This document shows, in pieces, positions 1 to 12,404 of a DNA stretch of 64,000 nt. The position numbers and the translations under genes are program-made. The stretch's first letter is position 1. The number at the start of each line of letters is the position of its first letter. Location of the stretch: the NCBI GenBank assembly GCA_015698045.1, contig BLAL01000289.1, forward strand, positions 176,609-240,608, given 5' to 3'. The DNA is from Rhizophagus clarus. Lineage: Eukaryota; Glomeromycota; Glomeromycetes; Glomerales; Glomeraceae. The notes under the pieces were generated by a model. It saw only the letters and a list, made by a program, of their open reading frames with translations. It was not told where the DNA came from and made no database searches.

Positions 1-75
1 TCTCCTATTTCTTCAAGGCTTGTAACCAAAGTTCTTGAACATACTATAATTCCGGTTACTGATATCGCAATCCTT

Positions 76-109
<34 letters not shown>

Positions 110-1300
110 GGAAATTTTATGAGCAAGCCGAATTATAATTTTTAATAATTTATAATATAATATTAAAACTTACAAAAATATATCAAATAACCAATTATAA
201 ATCTTGTGATGATCAAATTCTTTAACATTTACCGTCTAAAAATAAGTTTATATTAAATTTTAAGTAAATTCATTTTAAATATTTTTTTCACTTACTGTAC
301 CTCATGAGCATGAGTTTTCAATTGAAAAACTAATAGTCCTATAAAAACCAACATAAGTATAATAGCTGTAGCATGACTAATGTTTTGTAGATTACAATTA
401 ACTAAACGATTTTCTGTTGTATCAAAAGGTGACGCAGCAATTTTAAATGCAGCTGGAATCATTAATGCGAAAAAGGCTAAAGCTAAAATGGAAGATGATG
501 TGTCGACGAATGTTCCAATTTCTATTTCAGTATGAAGAGTTGAACTACCATCTCTACGACGAGATGTAGGCCAAGAGCCAACAATGAAAATTATGCCTAG
601 AATCTAATAAATAATGAATAATAATTGAAATTACAACAAATATAAACGACAAATAAAAACTTTAGCATTTATTTTATTTTTTTTTTATAATATACCAGAG
701 TAATATTACAAAGAATTGACCCTAAAACAGCTGATTGGACAATCGAATATCGACCATCTATTAGCACAAAAGATTCTACGACAAGTTCTACTAAGTTTCC
801 TGAAAATGCATGAAGAACCGCTTGATATTTCTAGTAAATATTTTGTTATATTAAATTTTTTTTTAAAAAAAATTTCTTATTTTTAAATTCCAAAATTTAC
901 CGGTCCTAAGAATGCGGATAGATCTTCCACGCCAATCGTCAACATATCTGACAAAGGAATAATCGCCAAAAAATTGAAGATAAAATTGAGATAAAACAAT
1001 TCATGGAATCTTTTTTGGAGAGGTGAATGCGGTAGAGCTATCGCCGGTATCAAAAAAATGAGAAAAAAGTTAGTCTTCCTCCCTTTCTTCAATATGGACC
1101 ATGTGAACTCCTTCCATGATTTTGGATGTAATAAATGACGTTCTTTGAAAACTCTATATCTATGTCCATGTTCTGCGGGCTGCTCAACATTTACCCCAAC
1201 ATTTATCCCCTATATTTATTATAAATATATAAGCATTATGCAAACATTAATTCAATAAATGAACAAGAATTCATACATCATCATGACCACTATCATTCAT
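1..1300 (-). CDS. Vacuolar-type Ca2+(cation)/H+ exchanger, CAX/VCX1-like, partial
   Basis: Membrane antiporter of the CaCA superfamily, expected to load Ca2+ or another cation into the vacuole in exchange for protons. It is read on the minus strand as exons 1300..1277, 1209..901, 830..696, 603..296 and 72..1, with phases that fit at every junction; the rest lies beyond the left edge. Diagnostic stretches are FNFLAIIPLSDML and VEDLSAFLG in the second exon, GNLVELVVESF with VQSAVLGSIL in the third, and MIPAAFKIAA plus a hydrophobic segment ending FQLKTHAHE in the fourth. Related exchangers usually have GNAVELI, so the A-to-L change in the first ion-binding repeat is notable. The 24-nt first exon (MNDSGHDD) rests only on a usable ATG and donor and is the weakest part. 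It is divergent from the WD40 gene at 1948. Confidence 0.85.
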
Positions 1301-1947
1301 CTTTTAATATTACAATTAATATTTTTTCACTTAAATAGAAACAAGAAAAGAACAAGAAAACAGGAGAGAAGTTGTCTACACTTTTTTTTCGATTTTATTA
1401 TGTTCATTGTCAATCTGATTTATCTGAGAAGTGAGTCGCGATTGAGCCAGACTGAATTTAAACGTCACTTTGACAATGAAATTTTGAGATTTCGGCATTT
1501 ACATTTTTGGTTAGCCAGGGGCTTTTTTATAATTATTATTAGTAATAATCGACCAGTTGTGTAATTTAAAGGGACGAATTTTTTCAATCTTTGAACGATC
1601 ATCATTGAATACTTTTTATCAAACATATATCGGGTTATTAACTTATTCCTTTTGTAAACGATTTGTAAGATTTTCAACAAGGAATAGGTATTAATATCTT
1701 TTTTTTTGGAAAATATCATAATGTTTGTTATTTTTAGTTATATTAAATTTTTTCGTACTAAGCACTTTTGAATGTTCAATAATTTTAACTTTGAAACTCA
1801 AAAACAAAGTTCATTTGTAGTAAATGTATATAAAACTAATCTAATGTAATAATAAACTTTATCGATAAAGAGTTATTTCAATTATTTCAGTTTAAATATT
1901 AATACAAATAATTATATTATAATAATTAAATACAAAAATAGAAAAAA
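1301..1947. promoter_or_regulatory. Divergent intergenic region, exchanger / WD40 gene
   Basis: About 650 bp lie between the starts of two divergent genes, so both promoters should be here. The sequence is AT-rich with no recognisable element. Open frames at 1259-1564 (+) and 1465-1719 (-) overlap each other antisense and resemble nothing known to me. Confidence 0.5.
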
Positions 1948-4629
1948 ATGCGACAAAGATTTCATCATCGATCAAGTCATTATCAACAAAATAGATTCAA
2001 CAATCGAAAAACTAACAATATAACGCGTCCCCGATCTTCCAATAATAATTTTTCACAAACTAGTTCAGTCGATTCTTCTAGTTCATCATCATCAACTAGA
2101 TCTGATGAAATTCCAAAAGAAATTCCTGGTTATTATTATGATCAAGAAAAAAATAGATATTTTAAGATAATGCCAAATAAAGCAGTTGGATCAAATAACC
2201 CTTTTAGTGCTGAATCAATTACAAAAAAAGCCGAAGAGGTAAAGTTATATTTGATTACAATAAATTATTAAAGAAACAATTATTTATTCGCATCCTTCTT
2301 ACTTAAAGAAAGCAAGAGAACTCGTAATACCTAAACAAATTCCCAATGGAATTTCGCTTCTTTTAGATCGAGAAATAAATTTTAATAAACCCACTTATAC
2401 ATTCAAAAGGTATAGATCGATTAAATAAATCTTGTGAATTCATCTTATTTATATTAAGACGTGACTTTTTTTTAGTGAAAACCGACAAATTTTAATAAAA
2501 TCATTACGCCAAGTTGGTTCAATTGAACCAACTGCGATAGAACGAACACGTATAAAAGATTTTCAGGTATACGAATAATTACATTTTGAATAATTACTTT
2601 TATTATAAGATCTTTTAATGATTTATTATTAATTAATTTAAAGATTCACCCATATTTTAACAAGATATTTTATGGAGATTCATTCGGCAACATAAGGTTC
2701 GTAAAAATGTGGACACTTCATGAACCATGATTGTCTTTGGGTCAAATTATTTATTTTAGATTTTTTTTATTGCAGCTTTCAATTTGCATTACCAATGTTT
2801 AATCTGATTATTTTAATTATATAGTCAAATGAAGATTAAATGTTCATCCAGTTCGTGTACGGAGATTTATAATGATCAAGTGATTAAATTAACCTCAGAG
2901 GTATTATAAATTACTTTTATAATCTTAGGAATAATGTCAAGCAATGATGAAAGTCTTAAGGACTCATCGTATGATAAAAAGAAATCTTTCTTAAATATTT
3001 TGTAAGGACTTGAAAAGCCATTGACGAAGTGATTAACCCAGAATTATTTTATAGATAACATCGGTGCGCTTGAATCGTACTGATTTATTAATGTAATATT
3101 ATGCGATTTCTTTATACTGAATAAAAAAGAAATTACCGCACCCACTTTTAGAAATAGAGCACTCAAGAAGCGTCATTAGAATTATTCTTTTTTACCAAAA
3201 ATGCGTTTAAGCGTTCTTGGCAAAAAGGAAAAATTATAAAAATTAAATATGAAAAAAATAATATATATATATATATATTTATTAAGAAAACAAGAATTAG
3301 AATTTTTTAATCTAAATAATATTTACATATTATTTTTTTCCCCCTTTCAAAAAAATTATATAGGGCTACTTCACTTACTCCGGGCAATGTTCATATTTTA
3401 AAATTACCTTCTGAAACTGAATCTTATAATGACACGGGTAGGTCCTTTTCCTCGCTTAATATTTCTATGACAGATTATATGATTTAATTAAATTATTCTA
3501 ATTGCTCTTAATATCTCATAAATATTAGAAGTAAAATATTCTTATCAGATTAGTCCAATAATTTGGACTTGTTCTTTTTCTGAAACGGATTCTTCGATAG
3601 CAATAGGTGAATATTAAATATAATGGGTCATTTCTTTTATAAAAGAATTGGGATTGTTTACATTTCAATTTTTTTACAACTATATTAGGGTCATCAAGAT
3701 CATTATCTGTTGTACGAGGATGGGAAAAATATACTTGTATTGATCATTTTACGACAAACAGTGATGTTTTCGCTTTGGATTTTGACCGATATCTGGTAAG
3801 TGGACAAAATTTTTTATAATTGATCAATGTTACTTTATTTTAAAATTATAAATAATTATTTAAAATTTTAATTTTACATTTTCTTAAAAGCCCAACGTAA
3901 TTTTTGCAGGTTGTAGAGATGGAAAGTTACGTATATATGATTCTCGTTCTGATTGTTCCCATTTACTTTATGGAATTGGACCAAGGATAAGTCAAAAATC
4001 TCCAATTTGTCATATAAAACAAATTGGTGCATGGTATATTCTATCAGATGGAATGGATGGATCTGTACGTACTTATTTAAATTGAAAGTTTAAAATTTTA
4101 TTGTTTTGTTGTATATATATATATATATATAAGAATAATATATCTCACATATATATTACATGTAGCTTTCTTTATGGGATATTCGAAATGAAAGGAATTT
4201 AGATAAAAATTATGTTTACGAACCTGTTATGAAATTTGAAGGGAATGTTAATTCGACCAACATTCAATATGGATTCGATGTTAATTTAAAAGAAGATATA
4301 GTAGCAATAGGTGATATTATATCTTGTTTTTCTGTAACTGCTATTGCTACAGGAATTTTAAACGCGTTGAATCTTCTTTCATTCTAATTAATTTTTTTTC
4401 CTCAAAAATAGCTGGCCAGGATAATAAAGTTAGGTTTTTTTCCATAAATACTGGAAGAGCTATAAGAAATCCAATTGGGCCATTTAAAGATAAAGTATCT
4501 GCTTTAAGATTTTGTACATTGGATTCAATGGAATTAAATCCTGAATTGGATGAGAGAGGCGAAGGTATTTGGATGGCTGTTGAAAAGGAATTTCTATGGT
4601 GGAGTATTGGAAATAATGATGTGGAGTAA
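1948..4629 (+). CDS. DCAF4: DCAF4-like WD40-repeat protein (12 exons)
   Basis: Resembles DDB1- and CUL4-associated factor 4 (WDR21), a WD40 substrate receptor for CUL4 ubiquitin ligases. Exons are 1948-2238, 2309-2409, 2476-2566, 2644-2696, 2825-2900, 3055-3092, 3364-3437, 3529-3606, 3689-3795, 3891-4064, 4166-4310 and 4412-4629. They total 1446 nt, giving 481 residues with every phase consistent. A polar Ser/Asn/Arg-rich N-terminus leads to IPGYYYDQEKNRYFKI (residues 59-74), the family signature. WD-type blades follow, such as AGCRDGKLRIYDSRS and LSLWDIR, and the end is AGQDNKVRFFSINTGR then EFLWWSIG. Introns are short with GT..AG ends; two donors (GTTCGT after 2696, GTAATA after 3092) are atypical. 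The 38-nt exon at 3055 is supported because it joins TSVRLNRTDLLM to ATSLTPGNVHILKLP in phase. The start is the first ATG of a long open exon. Confidence 0.88.
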
Positions 4630-4682
4630 GATGAATGTGATTGATGAGTTTATTAAAGTTTTAAACGAGTTTGTTTAACTTT

Positions 4683-4740
4683 ACCGAGTTTGGCCGAGTT
4701 TGACCGAGTTTGACCGAGTTTGCCGAGTTTGGCCGAATTT
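4683..4740 (+). repeat. Short tandem repeat, CCGAGTTTGA-like, ~10-bp period
   Basis: About six imperfect copies of a 10-bp unit (CCGAGTTTGG/CCGAGTTTGA) begin about 50 bp after the stop codon of the WD40 gene, probably in its 3' UTR or flank. Confidence 0.7.
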
Positions 4741-6371
4741 TTTCGACAAATCATGGCTAATCATTATATAAACTAGTTAATTACTAAAGACAGAATACTA
4801 AATATTAAGCCACACTACCATCTAAATTAATCTAAAAAATTAAATTAAAACTTAAACAAAATTAAATTAAATCATAAAATATTTAAACAATAACTACAAT
4901 AACTAATAAATAAATAATTAAATATAGTTACCCCAAAATTACACAATAAAAACAAAAAAAAATTTCGTATTATAGATAAAAAGAGAGAATAAAAGAGACC
5001 AAAAAAGAATTCATTTAATTAATTTTTAATTTTCAACGTACATTTGAATCAAAAAATTTTTGGTTTTAGTTTACAAATATAAAGTTTACCGAGGAATACC
5101 ATAATATACAGTATATAAGTAGGTAATATAAATTACGGGTAAAATAAAATATGTATCAATCGATATACAAAAATATAAAGTTAATTAAATATTCAGGATA
5201 ATCTTAAATTATAAAAAGTAAACAATATATAAAAGTTCTGATAATTCCATATGCAATTAGAAATCAGATGATATTAAAATTCCGCATTGGAATGTTTCAC
5301 TACCTTTGCAATCCTATCACTAATGACACCATCAAGTTTCATACTCGCGGAGATGAGAACTTTTTACGTTCTTTTATGCAAAGATAGATGAAATGGCATG
5401 GTAGATCATATATTAAATTAAAAATTTTCCTGTTCACAATGTTCGTTTAGTATATATGTAATATAATTAATAGTGCATGTCATTCAGTCAGTGTGTACGT
5501 TACATGTAATAAAATCGTTAACTTATTTGAACAAGGGATTAGAGCTTTTTGGAATTTCTTTTTTAATAACGGTAGTAATAAATTGAATAATTTTTTTTTT
5601 TTTTTTTTTTTTTCGAAGAATTTTCAGTAATTTACCGTGAAAAATTATGGGTTAACTAAAAAAAATACAATCAATTAATATATATATTTTTATAATAAAA
5701 AAGAAAATCTTTATTTTTTTTTTTTTAAAGTTTTTTTACTCCTTTTTTTTTTTTACTGGGTATATTAACATAAAAGATTAAGCGTTAAATTTTAAATTAA
5801 TCACCTCATTTTTAAATTAACATTATCATTATTTCTATTTCCATTTTAAATCATTCATATGGAAGGACATTTGAAAAAGAAGTATTTATCCGTTATCGGA
5901 ATATCAATTTTTGAGTGTTGTGGGGGATAAAAAAAAAAAAAAATGTTAAGAGAGTGGGGGGGACCATATATAATAAAAAAAAGTGTTAAAGAGTGGGGTG
6001 CTCTTACGATCTTACCATGATAAGATGATGAATACTTTACTAAGATTAGTAATCTCAATGATTACAATTCATTAAGGGTATTCATTTCGTCAAGGGTTTC
6101 ATTCATTTCAAGTTTAAGAACTTGGATAATAATTATTCAAGGGTGGAAAATATTATAATTATGGATTATACCAGATAACAAGTACAGTACCTAATATTCA
6201 ACGGGAAGATCAAAATTTAGAAAATCATTCATTTCAAAGAAAATTCTATTAATCAAAAAAATAAAGGTGATCCGATTATGATTATTGAATATAAAGATTA
6301 ATTTAGGAAAACAAAAAAAAAAAAAAAAAAAAAAAAAAGATAATTCGAATGTTCGATTATTAATTACAATT

Positions 6372-6608
6372 TATTGTTCGACAACTAAACTGAAAGAAAA
6401 TATTGTTTGATAACTAATCTGAAAGAAAATATTGTTTGTCAATTAATCTGAAAGAAAATATTGTTCGACAACTAATCTGAAAGAAAATATTGTTTGTCAA
6501 TTAATCTGAAAGAAAATATTGTTTGTCAACTAATCTGAAAGAAGATACTGTTTGACAACTAAATTTGAAAGAAAATATTGTTAGATTAATAAATTAAAAA
6601 GAAAATAT
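6372..6608 (+). repeat. 28-29-bp tandem repeat, about 8 copies
   Basis: The unit runs approximately CTGAAAGAAAATATTGTTTG followed by ACAACTAAT. Copies differ by a few substitutions and the last ones decay. No coding potential was seen. Confidence 0.8.
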
Positions 6609-7637
6609 TTTTCTATCATAGTATTACCGAAGTGAATGATTATTATATGGGTTAGATAAATCAATTAAAAAGGTTTTAAAATTTGAAAATCACGTACCCA
6701 TCCAGTTGCGTTACGGTAGGTAATAGCACATAGTCAAAAAAAAAAAAATTATATATATTTTTAGTAATTGAATTAAAAAAAAAAAGCATTTTTTTTTTTG
6801 TAATCATCTTTCAACATTTACCCGTTATAATGTCATAATGTTATAGATTTAATATAACACAGCATAAACAATCATTAAAATTAGATATTCTAGATCAAAA
6901 ATTTCATGTAAGGGAAAAAAAAAGTGCAGTAAGTAAAAATCGTAAAAAGCATAATTATGTAAAAATGCTTGAAAAAAAAAAAAAAAAAAAAAAAATGTTA
7001 AAAGTGTAAAAAGTGTGAATAAATGTGTAATTAAATAATCAAATAAATAAAAACTAATTTTTCCAAAAACAAAAATAAATTATCTTATTTTTTGATTTGT
7101 TAAGTAATTGATTGAATCGTTAAGTAATTGATTTGTTAAAGTAATTGATTCGTTAAAAGTAAATGATTCGGTAATAAATTTTTACCTTTCTACTTCTTTC
7201 TTATTAAGAATTACTTTTTTTGTTCATTAAATTCATTAAATTGAATTGAATTACCTATTTGTTTTTTTTTTAAAAACAAAAGTTAAATTAAGAATTAATT
7301 GATTACTATTTTTATTTAAAAAGAAAAAAAAAAAATAATAGAGCGAAAGAGAAAATAACCGAGGATCCAATTGTTGGGGCGATAAAAAACCGGATAATCA
7401 TCCCGGTCAAAAGAACTAACTCCGATAAACTTTAACGCAGATAAACTAAATCAGATAACTAAATTGATGATTTTTTACTTTTAATTAAATTTATACTTTT
7501 TTTTTTTTTAAAAAAAAAAATTTTTTTTTTTTTTTTTATAATTCAATTTAATTAATTTAGTAATTTTTTTCGATTTTTTTTTAAATTTTTTTTAATTTAT
7601 TCTTTTTCGATTTATTTTTTTAATTGTTTTAAGAAAA

Positions 7638-7670
<33 letters not shown>

Positions 7671-7944
7671 TTTTTTAAGGGGAAAGAAGATAAAAACAAT
7701 CGCGTTGAAATAAATATACTGTAAAAGTTTAGATCATTATGCTTAGAACTCATGCATTTGCATGAAAAAGAAGTTCGTATTTTCGCAGCTTTTTTTTTTT
7801 TTTTTTTCAATAAACAATTCATTATAATTGGTTCGTTTTATACATGCATAAAAAAATAAAATATTCAAAAAAGAACAATTAACTTCTTAAAGAATAGATT
7901 CTTTTTTTTTATTTTATTTTATTTTATTTTATGTATTATGTAGG

Positions 7945-7976
<32 letters not shown>

Positions 7977-9689
7977 TTTCGGCCCTCCCTTTTTTTTCTC
8001 TTTTGAAAAAAAAAGAAAAAAGGAAAAAAAAGTGAATTGTGTTATGAATTAATAAACTTTAAATTTTTTTTTTTTTTTTTTTCAAAAAAGAAGAATAATA
8101 ATGGATTTTTTTTTAATTAATGAATCAAAGTTAATAATTGGAAATGATCGAAAAAAAAAATGTATGTAGTCGATTTAAAAAATGATTTATATACATATTT
8201 TTTTTTTTTTTTGGTTATCTCATTTCTTTAATGATCCACAAAAACAGAAAATTTTTCGGAAATTTGAAGGAAAAAAAAAATTATAAAAATTTGTCAAAAA
8301 TAATAATAAATAATAATAATAATAAAGAATAATAATTTTTTTGTACGACATATCAATAGGAGATAGAAAGAGGAAATTTAAGGGGTAGGAATATTTTTTA
8401 TGTGCGTGCGGATGTTGTTGTGATACAGAAAAAAAATTAACGAATAAAGTTAGAAGGCTTTTTTTTTTTTTATTCTATCAAAAATAAAAAGTCCATTTTT
8501 TCTAAATAAAACGTTAAAGGAATAAAATGCCTAAAAGAGGAAATAATAAATTAACATTTAACGAACGTGTGATCATTTTACGGAATGTATGATAAAACAA
8601 AGGTCTAAAAATACTTTATGATATGAATGACGTCTTATAAATCACATAAAGACAATTCGACAAGGAATCTATGGAATCCATGAAGTCATGAAATCCATGG
8701 AATCTTGTTATAGAATCATGATGTTTTTTTTTACTCCAATTAAAATTATCATCAAATAACATTAAATTTCACCCATATGAAACGCCACCAGCCATCAAAA
8801 CAATAACAAATTAACCGACCTTTTATTTTACCCTGAAAGAATATTTATTTTATTAAACAACAATGATTCAAGGGGGGATTTGTATCATACAAAAAAGTAA
8901 ATAATTAAATATTGATCAACTAATTCAACCAAATCAACCTAATCATCCAAATCATCAAAAAAAAAACCTTAAAAAATGGTTTGGATTTACCAAAGTCTAA
9001 AGGTGAGTGGATGAATAGAATTGATAGAATGAATAGAATTATTATCTCAAAAAGTTTTTGTTAACTTTATTAAGTTTCGATTAAACGATTTACCGAAATT
9101 CTCATTCAATTTTCTTTTGACGGGCGGGTCATTCAAAAAATATTGGGTTTCCTAATAGGTAATATAAGTCGATTTTTTTTTTTTAAAAAAAAAAAAACGG
9201 TTGACCATAGAAATATTCATTGTAATTATTAAAATCTCATGATTTTTTTTTATTTTAGTTTACAGCTAAAAAGCATGAAATACAATACAAATAATTTCTA
9301 TTGGATTGTATTTGTCGATGCATGTAATGTGAAAACCTTTATTTATATAACAAAATGAAGGACATATGAAAGGTGACAAAAATAATAATGCATTTGGAAG
9401 ATTTGGAAGGTTATTAATTTTTGGTTGTAACGTTGTAACGTACATTCAGAATGTAGATTATAAGAATGTATGTAATTCAATTAATAAAAGATTTTTTTAT
9501 TACAAATATTACAAATAAGGTTATTTTAGATTATTTGTTAATATTTATGCTTAAAAATTTCTGTATAAGCATGGAATCCATCTTTTAATATTAACTGTTA
9601 AATAAAATGTATGTTAATATGTCATGCATATAATGTACAGATAGGATAACCTAGTTAGTTTTTTTTTTTCGCGTGTTATATGGTTTATA

Positions 9690-9860
9690 TGAATATAACT
9701 GTCGACTGACTATGACGATTGTGACGTTCGTACATGATCTCATTGAGGAAGATCGCGATTGGTTGCTTAGGATTCACGTGTAACAACAATCACGTGTGTT
9801 ACATTGGATCCCGTATACGTGATACTGTTACGTTACGTGGATGCGTTACGTGAAAAATGT
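9690..9860. promoter_or_regulatory. Cluster of CACGTG / TTACGTG motifs
   Basis: An island of more balanced base composition contains CACGTG at about 9775 and 9791, plus GTTACGTTACGTGG and GTTACGTG downstream. These are E-box/G-box-like cores of the kind bound by bHLH or bZIP factors. Function is inferred from motif clustering only. Confidence 0.25.
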
Positions 9861-12044
9861 GTATCATAATTTAGAATTCGTAAAGAAGCTGAAATGGAAG
9901 CAATGATAATTGTTTTCCAGATTTGTATATCCATATAAGTATTCATTTTATTTTATATACTTTTTATCGACAGATGTTTCTTAAAGTATCACACGTTTTT
10001 GTAACTTTCTAATTCCGTTACATGATAATGAATGAAAATTCACGTTGAAGCGCAGATGGTTGTAAATAGTAAATAAATAAATTTCTTGTTTGTGATTATA
10101 ATAGATGATTTATATAACAAGTATTACGTTCTTACAACTTACAGCCTTTACAATAAAAAAAAAACGCCGCAAAAAATATAATTGCCCCTTTAATATATTT
10201 TTGTCAAAATTAAATAAATAAATAAAAGTAAAAAAAGAAAAAATTTTCCTTATAATTTTCCCGATTAATAATTAAATTCCAAAGAACTCCGCCCCTACGC
10301 CCCCATTTTAATAAAAATATTATTAATAATCACACAATCATAAGTATATGAATGAAATCATCCCGGAAATCGTTTATTTTAGTACATATATATATATTTT
10401 TTTTTTATTTATATTTGTATATATATATATATATTTTTTTTTTTAGTTTTATTTACTATAAATTTGATCATTCATTTGTTCATAAAAAAAAAAAAAAAAA
10501 GAGCAAGAAAGCCACTTTAAACCTTATTAATTACTTGGCGTTATTTTAGCCAATTTAAGTTGTAGAAAAAAAAAATTTTTTTTTGATAGAATTCTTGATT
10601 ACAATCACGTTCTTAATTTGCAATTGTTATTGTTTTTTTTTCACTTGAAAAAAAAATGAAAAAAGAGTAAAAAAACTTGTTTAATTTGTTTGGATCTACT
10701 AACCATACAGAAAAAAAAAATTTTTTTTTTTTTTTTTTTTTTTTCACGTAAAAAAAAAAAACTATATAAATAATCATATCTTATATCACAAATAATAATA
10801 ATAATAATAATAATAAATAATAATAATAAATAATGATAATAATAATTATTGTTATACATATTTGATTATTTTTTTTACAAAATATTGTAAATTCATCAGT
10901 TATCGGATTTCAGTTAGTTATCGGCTTATATTGCCTTAAATCCGGCCCGTCTTTTATTATCAGTTTAAAGAAAATCCATCATCTGATCTTAAATCCGAAG
11001 TTATCCGAATATCCGATTTGAACAATAATTGTAAAAAAGTGCCTTGTTTGACTGTTTGACGACCTTGTTTATTCACCTTGTTTAATCGACCTTTGTTTTA
11101 CGCATTTTAATTGGAATTTACGAATTTCTTTTTTTAATCAAGTTAAATCAAGGTTTATATAATTTAAATAAATTTGTAAACATTCAAGTTAAACAAAAAG
11201 TAGATCAATATAACACTTTTATATGATATAATTGTTAGGATCGCGCGTAACTCTTTAAAATAAAGGAATTTTGTACTCAATACATAAAGCAAATCATCTT
11301 TACAATGACGTAACGTATCACGTACTTATATGAGTGCACCTGATCATTTTACACCTCCTTAAAGGTTTTATGATCTTTTTTATATATTTAAAATAATCAA
11401 AAGCAAAGAAGTAACATGACAAACAAGATTTCTTTTTTGAAAAAGAATTTTTTGTTATTATTTTATTTTGTTTTATTTATATTTGTATTTTTTTTTTTTT
11501 TCATTTCATTTTTTTAACGTTTTTTTTTTTTTTTTTCACTCAAAACTTTTTTGATTTAAAAAAAATATGCAATATATTAAATTTAAATAAACATACACAA
11601 CTGAAAAAAAAGAGAGAGAGAGAAAAGAAAAGTTCCATGAACCAATAATAAATTAAAAAGATGTAAATTTAGTTACTCATCATATATATTTCGTCATCAA
11701 TTTTAATTTAATGTAACAGAGATATATATTCTTTTTTTTTTTTATATTATTTATTATTTTAACACATGCTTTTTTTCTCTAATATATTATTTTTTTTATA
11801 ATTCGGAGATTAGCAAATTGTGTAACAAATTATTTTTTTTTTTTTTTCAAATTTTTTATATGTTTAATAATTCCTGCTTTTTTTTTAAATTAACATATAT
11901 AAATAAATATAAATAATAAAAAAACTTAAATTGAATTTTTTTTTTCTTGTAAAACTTAATAAAAAAAAATTTTTTTTTTTTTTATGTATTATTGTAACTG
12001 ACAACATAAATTAAACAATAAATACAACGTAAATTTACCCAAGT

Positions 12045-12075
<31 letters not shown>

Positions 12076-12404
12076 TAATTTAAATTTGCTTTTTCCTTTA
12101 CTTCCTTTTTTTGCTCTTTATTATTTTTTGAAGAAAAGAAAAAAAAAAAAAAAAAAGAGAAAATATTTAAAAATATATATATATCATCATTAGGAATCAT
12201 TAAAGCAATAAATAAACAGGCGCATAAACCTGCTTTATCGTTCTTTTTGGTTCATAAAAGCAAAAAAAAATTATATATAATATTTATATCTTTTGTACAT
12301 TTTTTTTTAGCTGTATATTTTTTTTTTTTTTTAAATAAAAAAAAAAAAATCCTTTTTTTTTTGACGCTTTCGTTCCATTTTAGAATAATTTTATTTTCTT
12401 TGTC

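Larger units (their letters stand above)
4741..12404. other. Long AT-rich intergenic region without recognisable genes
   Basis: This stretch is dominated by poly-A and poly-T tracts of 10-25 nt, TA and TTA microsatellites (for example near 7945, 10390 and 10800) and low-complexity DNA. Frames in it are homopolymer artefacts (Lys/Phe runs). Two subregions with different content, at 6372 and 9690, are listed separately. The end probably holds the promoter and 5' UTR of the gene at 12405, with T-rich tracts directly upstream of its ATG. Confidence 0.6.

Noticed and set aside
8527-8592. 22-codon frame MPKRGNNKLTFNERVIILRN, resembling the start of a Tc1-like transposase helix-turn-helix
   Set aside because: Too short, followed by stops in all frames, no TIR nearby.
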